The translations under genes were made by a program, and so were the position numbers. A stretch of DNA of 64,000 bases from Undaria pinnatifida (taxonomy: Eukaryota > Sar > Phaeophyceae > Laminariales > Alariaceae), in the NCBI GenBank assembly GCA_012845835.1, contig JABAKD010000029.1, positions 8,253,380 through 8,317,379 on the forward strand. The letters are read 5' to 3'. Positions 1 through 64,000 of this stretch are shown here, piece by piece. The first letter of the stretch is position 1. Each line of letters begins with the position of its first letter. The notes beneath the pieces were generated by a model, which made no database searches, was not told where the DNA came from, and saw only the letters and a list, made by a program, of their open reading frames with translations.

Positions 1-179
1 TACTCATCTTTGCAAGCTGCGCTGTTGGTGCTTGTATTTTGTTTGGCGTTTTCGCCGAGAGAGCTGATGAGACAACGATATATTATACCTGGTACCTGGT
101 ACATATTATTTTTATAATATTATACTTCGAAGTATGTTTTATAGTTTTCGCGCACAGACTGCCTAGCTTCACCCTGTTG

Positions 180-435
180 ACCCTGATAGCTACACTATAG
201 TTGCAAGGGAAGTCGCCGACCTATTGGACACACAACTCGTAATGCGCGCGATCGGAGTATCACACACAGCTTGCAAAGAAAGATGAGTTTCGGCAAAATA
301 TTCGATCTCGCAGCTGGATGGAGTGTATTTTGATAATTTTTATAGTATAATATCGGAGTATCACACACAGCTTGCAAAGATGAGTTTCGACGAAATCTTC
401 GATCTCACAGCTGGAGTGTATTTTAATTTTTATAA
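180..435 (+). repeat. Repeat family A, two partial copies in tandem
   Basis: Two direct copies of the family A core (cgatcggagtatcacacaca, then a cttgcaaagatgag block, then 'gatctcacagctggagtgta') lie about 130 bp apart. The same core recurs in both orientations through the window. The longest copy, 45846-46295, is about 450 bp. No coding capacity is visible. Confidence 0.75.
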
Positions 436-1335
436 TATATCTCTCTCGAAAAAAACTACATACTTCGAAGTACGTACTCCGTATTGTATATTTACAATTT
501 TTATAATATTATAGTATACAAGGGCCCCGCTCCACGGGCGGCTGACGCCGCCCGCTACGCTCGCGCAAGGCAAGGAAGGATGCAACTAAAAACATATGTA
601 AAGGGGACAGAAAGAAGAGACCCATGATTCGGTGCGAACAGCGATTTGATAATGCCAAGAGCTGCTTGTTGTGCAGAGTAAATCGCTCTGTTGTGCTCAG
701 CTGTGCTGTGTGCTTTTGTTACCGGTGTCTGATCGGCAGTATGGGGGTGATTTGCGTGGGGGAAAAAACAGGGGGCCGTGAAAGATCAAATACAATGTGA
801 CATGTAGAAGAAAAAAGAGGAAAAGTAGTACTCCGTACACAACACGCATTATATATACCCGGTACGTACTGCTCTATTTTTGAAAGAAAGCACACAGCGC
901 AGCGACACAGCACCGCAACGAAGGGCACGGCACCGCACCGCACGGCTCCGCACGGCGCTACGCTGCGCTGCTGGGCTATATATAGCCGGACTGGTCTGAG
1001 CTGGGCGTGCATGTGATCCAACAGCGTATAGTATCTGAATGTATGTACAAACCTGTTGTTGTAGTATGTACTAATATTTTTGGCGTTTCGTATTTCGAAC
1101 GAAGCTGGAAAGCAAAGAAAAGCTGGAAAGGTTCCGCAAGTAACATGGAAGTTGGAGCTCTGAGAGGCCAGGGATGGGCAATCCCTAAGAAAGACATTGT
1201 CAAGATTAAGTAAGTCGATACACGAAAAAAACTGTTGCTGACGTCACAGCCCCTGGCACCCACCGCACCACCGCCTACTGCAACAACGTCTCTTCGTCTA
1301 GTCTATACCACCAGGACCTAATACATCATAAAAAA

Positions 1336-1410
1336 TAAATTACACTCCAGCTGTGAGATCGAATATTTTGTCGAAACTCATCTTTGCAAGCTGTGTGTGA
1401 TACTCCGATC
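1336..1410 (-). repeat. Repeat family A, inverted fragment
   Basis: This is the reverse complement of the family A core, from the ctccagctgtgagatcgaat block to the tgtgtgatactccgatc block. It ends about 340 bp upstream of the gene's start codon. Confidence 0.75.
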
Positions 1411-1750
1411 ATAGTTAATGTCTTGTCCTTTGACGCAAAAAACTGCAGAGAAAGGCTTGAGTCTCTGGACTTTGTTAGTTGTGGTTCTGTGTCTGCTCGC
1501 ACGTCGTGTGTGTGCTTGCTTGTTGTGGTGTGGCAAGCAGGCCCGGGGCCGGGGGGCGTACACCAAAATTCGGCTTTTTTTTTTCATACCCCCTGAGACC
1601 TTGGAGCTGCTGCTGCTCTCTCTAAAGATACATAATTCTCCAAAAAAATCTACTCTACACTTACTGAAACCCTCTCAGAGACTGGACGGTGACCGTGACC
1701 AGAGTAACTTTTTTCCATCGTAGAACGGAGATCGTCCAAATCCGTACAAC

Positions 1751-63693
<61,943 letters not shown>

Positions 63694-64000
63694 CCTTGAA
63701 ACCCTCGTGATTTGGCTTCGTTCTGTTTATTCGATTGACGGTTTGAATGACGGGATGGATTCGTTGGACTTTTTTTATTGGAGGAGTGCGTTTTTGGATG
63801 ACTTCATTGGGCGCTTTTTGTTGGGCGATTTGAGGTGATCGGTTTCATTTGGGTGTGACGATTGGCTTACTCCCGATTGAACGCCTTCTCGTGCGAGGTC
63901 AAGCCTCTTTTTTTCTGGTCGCTGCACCCCATCGTGAAATCAACCAATATTTATTGTTGCATTTGTTGTTGCTGATTTTATGTTTACTACTTGTCTTTTG
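63694..64000 (+). other. 3' UTR or next intron, with decayed copies of exon 8 pieces
   Basis: gaacgccttctcgtg at about 63878 resembles the exon 8 end gaacgcctcctcatg. ttctggtcgctgcacccc at about 63913 resembles the CuB phrase ttctggtcgctacaccct. No polyadenylation signal is obvious. Confidence 0.55.

Larger units (their letters stand above)
1..1750 (+). other. 5' flank and presumed promoter/5' UTR of the tyrosinase-like gene
   Basis: No host coding region is recognisable upstream of the ATG at 1751. The stretch holds fragments of dispersed repeat family A (about 1-60, 180-435 and, inverted, 1336-1410) and otherwise anonymous AT-rich DNA. A pyrimidine-rich segment from about 1560 to 1740 immediately precedes the start codon and is the likeliest 5' UTR/core promoter, but I see no clear TATA box or other named core element. 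Transcription start is unknown, and an untranslated upstream exon cannot be excluded. Confidence 0.4.

Overview
This is nuclear DNA of a eukaryote, most likely a photosynthetic stramenopile (brown-alga-like). The grounds are GT-AG spliceosomal introns, interstitial CCCTAA/TTAGGG telomere-type repeats, several kinds of non-LTR retrotransposon, tRNA-derived SINEs and hAT/MITE-like DNA elements. The only host gene I can assemble encodes a membrane-anchored, tyrosinase-type copper enzyme of the long form I associate with stramenopiles. The lineage call is inference.

The window is essentially one gene on the + strand. I reconstruct eight exons: 1751-2914, 45449-45535, 52482-52518, 54101-54318, 56651-56822, 57490-57623, 62657-62851 and 63496-63693. 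They are joined by seven GT-AG introns whose phases all agree (0,0,1,0,1,0,0). The product is 734 residues: a low-complexity N-terminus with one membrane anchor, a beta-sandwich-like region, and a tyrosinase domain with all six candidate copper histidines (H416, H429, H438, H590, H594, H726). Only about 2.2 kb of the 62 kb gene is coding. Intron 1 is 42.5 kb, and exon 3 is a 37-nt microexon that supplies one CuA histidine and begins about 50 bp after an 842-bp CCCT array. The last exon may end at TAA 63691 or splice on beyond the window.

Intron 1 (2915-45448) is a graveyard of mobile elements. In order it holds three tandem tRNA-derived SINE units (8365-9587), and a non-LTR retrotransposon (RT-1) cut in two by a second one (RT-2, 12554-15382) with ACATCT target duplications. 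After a 750-bp CCTTT array (17398-18150) come two decayed non-LTR elements with a CCHC finger and a putative restriction-like endonuclease (19505-22770 + and 39496-41872 -). Telomere-like/poly-G units lie at 29803-29968. A complete non-autonomous hAT element (32233-33885) has perfect 20-bp inverted ends and 8-bp target duplications. A 265-bp satellite (38092-39231) carries an 85-bp insertion.

Introns 2-7 carry further copies of the same families (named A, D, E, F, G, H, I and K here), MITE-like foldback elements, RT-1 3' ends and long pyrimidine tracts. Intron 4 also has two degenerate copies of the end of exon 4. Many long open frames in the window are microsatellite or repeat artefacts and are not annotated.
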